A stretch of 64,000 bases of DNA from Tricholoma matsutake (taxonomy: Eukaryota; Basidiomycota; Agaricomycetes; Agaricales; Tricholomataceae): assembly GCA_026075535.2 (NCBI GenBank), contig AP026544.2, positions 9,176,001 to 9,240,000 on the forward strand, written 5' to 3'. The notes under the pieces were generated by a model, which was not told the DNA's origin, made no database searches, and worked only from the letters and a program-made list of their open reading frames with translations. Position numbers and translations under genes: made by a program. Shown here one piece after another: positions 63,444 through 64,000 of this stretch (its first letter is position 1; every line of letters starts with the position of its first letter).

Positions 63444-64000
63444 TTGTTAAGAACTGATCCTGAAGTGCATGTTGGAATCTGTTTGGATCTTGTGGGTATC
63501 AAAAGTGGGAGGTTGTTGGGTCATAGCAGATCCAGCAGAAGGGGAACAGAAAGGACTTGGCTTCAACTCATAAGAAGTTGCACCCTTCACCTTGTCTGGT
63601 GTCCTAATTTCAAGACAAAGCTTTTGGAGGTAGGAGTGGGAAGTGCAGGAAGTGCAGAAAGTGTGGGAGGATGGGTGTGGAGGGACTTAGGTTATGTTTG
63701 AGTGAGATCAGAACTTTGGAGGGGAAACTAGAGGTCGAGTTGAATGAAGTTTGGACTCTTAGAGGATGAAGATAGGAGTAGAATGACATTGGATTAAAAG
63801 GCTTAAGTTGAGTCTTTGTTGATATATGAACTGAGGAATACAAGTTGAAACTAACTAGGCTTAAATATTAAAGTATGGAATAAGAGCAGAATGTTTCAGA
63901 AACTGCAGCAGTGTCTCAACTGCATAGATAAATTACCTAGCAGGAGCCACACAGGAGTCCATAGTTGAATTTTCAAAAGAGACAGCAGCCTTGGGAAGGC
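63444..64000. other. Unassigned end of the window, possible LTR start
   Basis: TGTTAAGAACTGATCC at about 63446 follows the broken Gypsy F protease and could be the start of another LTR (TGTT...), but the other end lies outside the window. No gene is recognisable in the remaining 550 bp. Confidence 0.3.

Overview
This is nuclear DNA of a filamentous fungus, almost certainly an agaricomycete basidiomycete. The evidence is a KDZ-type transposase with a cysteine cluster, a PIF/Harbinger transposase with its Myb/SANT-like partner, a RecQ-like helicase fragment of the kind amplified in mushroom genomes, at least six Ty3/Gypsy-type elements, and short introns with GT..AG ends and CTAAC branch sites. 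I see no intact host gene, no rRNA gene, no functional tRNA gene and no CRISPR array. The window is a nest of transposons, nearly all broken.

Layout. 1-4330: a decayed membrane-protein remnant, then a Harbinger unit (Myb/SANT-like gene on +, DDE transposase on -) split by a 585-bp hAT-type MITE. 4785-7592: a 2.8-kb TIR element (family H2 here) made of subterminal repeats, outward-facing tRNA-like cassettes, palindromic exon/intron-like modules and a ladder of GC-rich hairpins. 8448-9478: another hAT-type element (H3) with an 80-bp hairpin minisatellite. 9900-11080: an unrecognised split gene. 12117-26249: a KDZ transposase gene cut by a 10.2-kb insertion (14376-24582). That insertion is a family H1 hAT-type element with perfect 8-bp target duplications. 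It holds a 489-bp MITE (H4) and an H3 copy, and the H3 copy holds a 7.1-kb Gypsy element (E).

26740-31070: a second unrecognised gene, split by another H2 element (27228-29490, perfect 8-bp duplication). 31084-38667: Gypsy A, with two LTR-like copies in tandem, then gag and protease interrupted by an H3 and an H1 element, then truncated by Gypsy B. 38668-44700: Gypsy B, a chromodomain element on the - strand whose RT/RNase H is deleted, with hairpin-array LTRs and an extra zinc-knuckle ORF. 44794-46059: RecQ-like helicase pseudogene. 46546-59731: Gypsy D on the - strand, itself holding Gypsy C (49896-54674) and a mixed hAT/gag patch (56517-57007). D lies inside a third H2-like element ending near 61222. 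62136-63443: gag and protease of Gypsy F.

How the parts relate. Nothing here looks like a working pathway; the sequence records repeated insertion and decay. Insertion order can be read from target duplications and interrupted reading frames. Many stops are TGA where the family has arginine, as expected from deamination of methylated CpG in CGA codons. No hAT transposase is encoded here, so families H1-H4 would depend on an enzyme encoded elsewhere. The least familiar material is the shared interior of H1 and H2: repeated GGGCCCAAACGA palindromes each followed by a spliceable-looking intron, hairpin ladders, and in H2 two tRNA-like cassettes.
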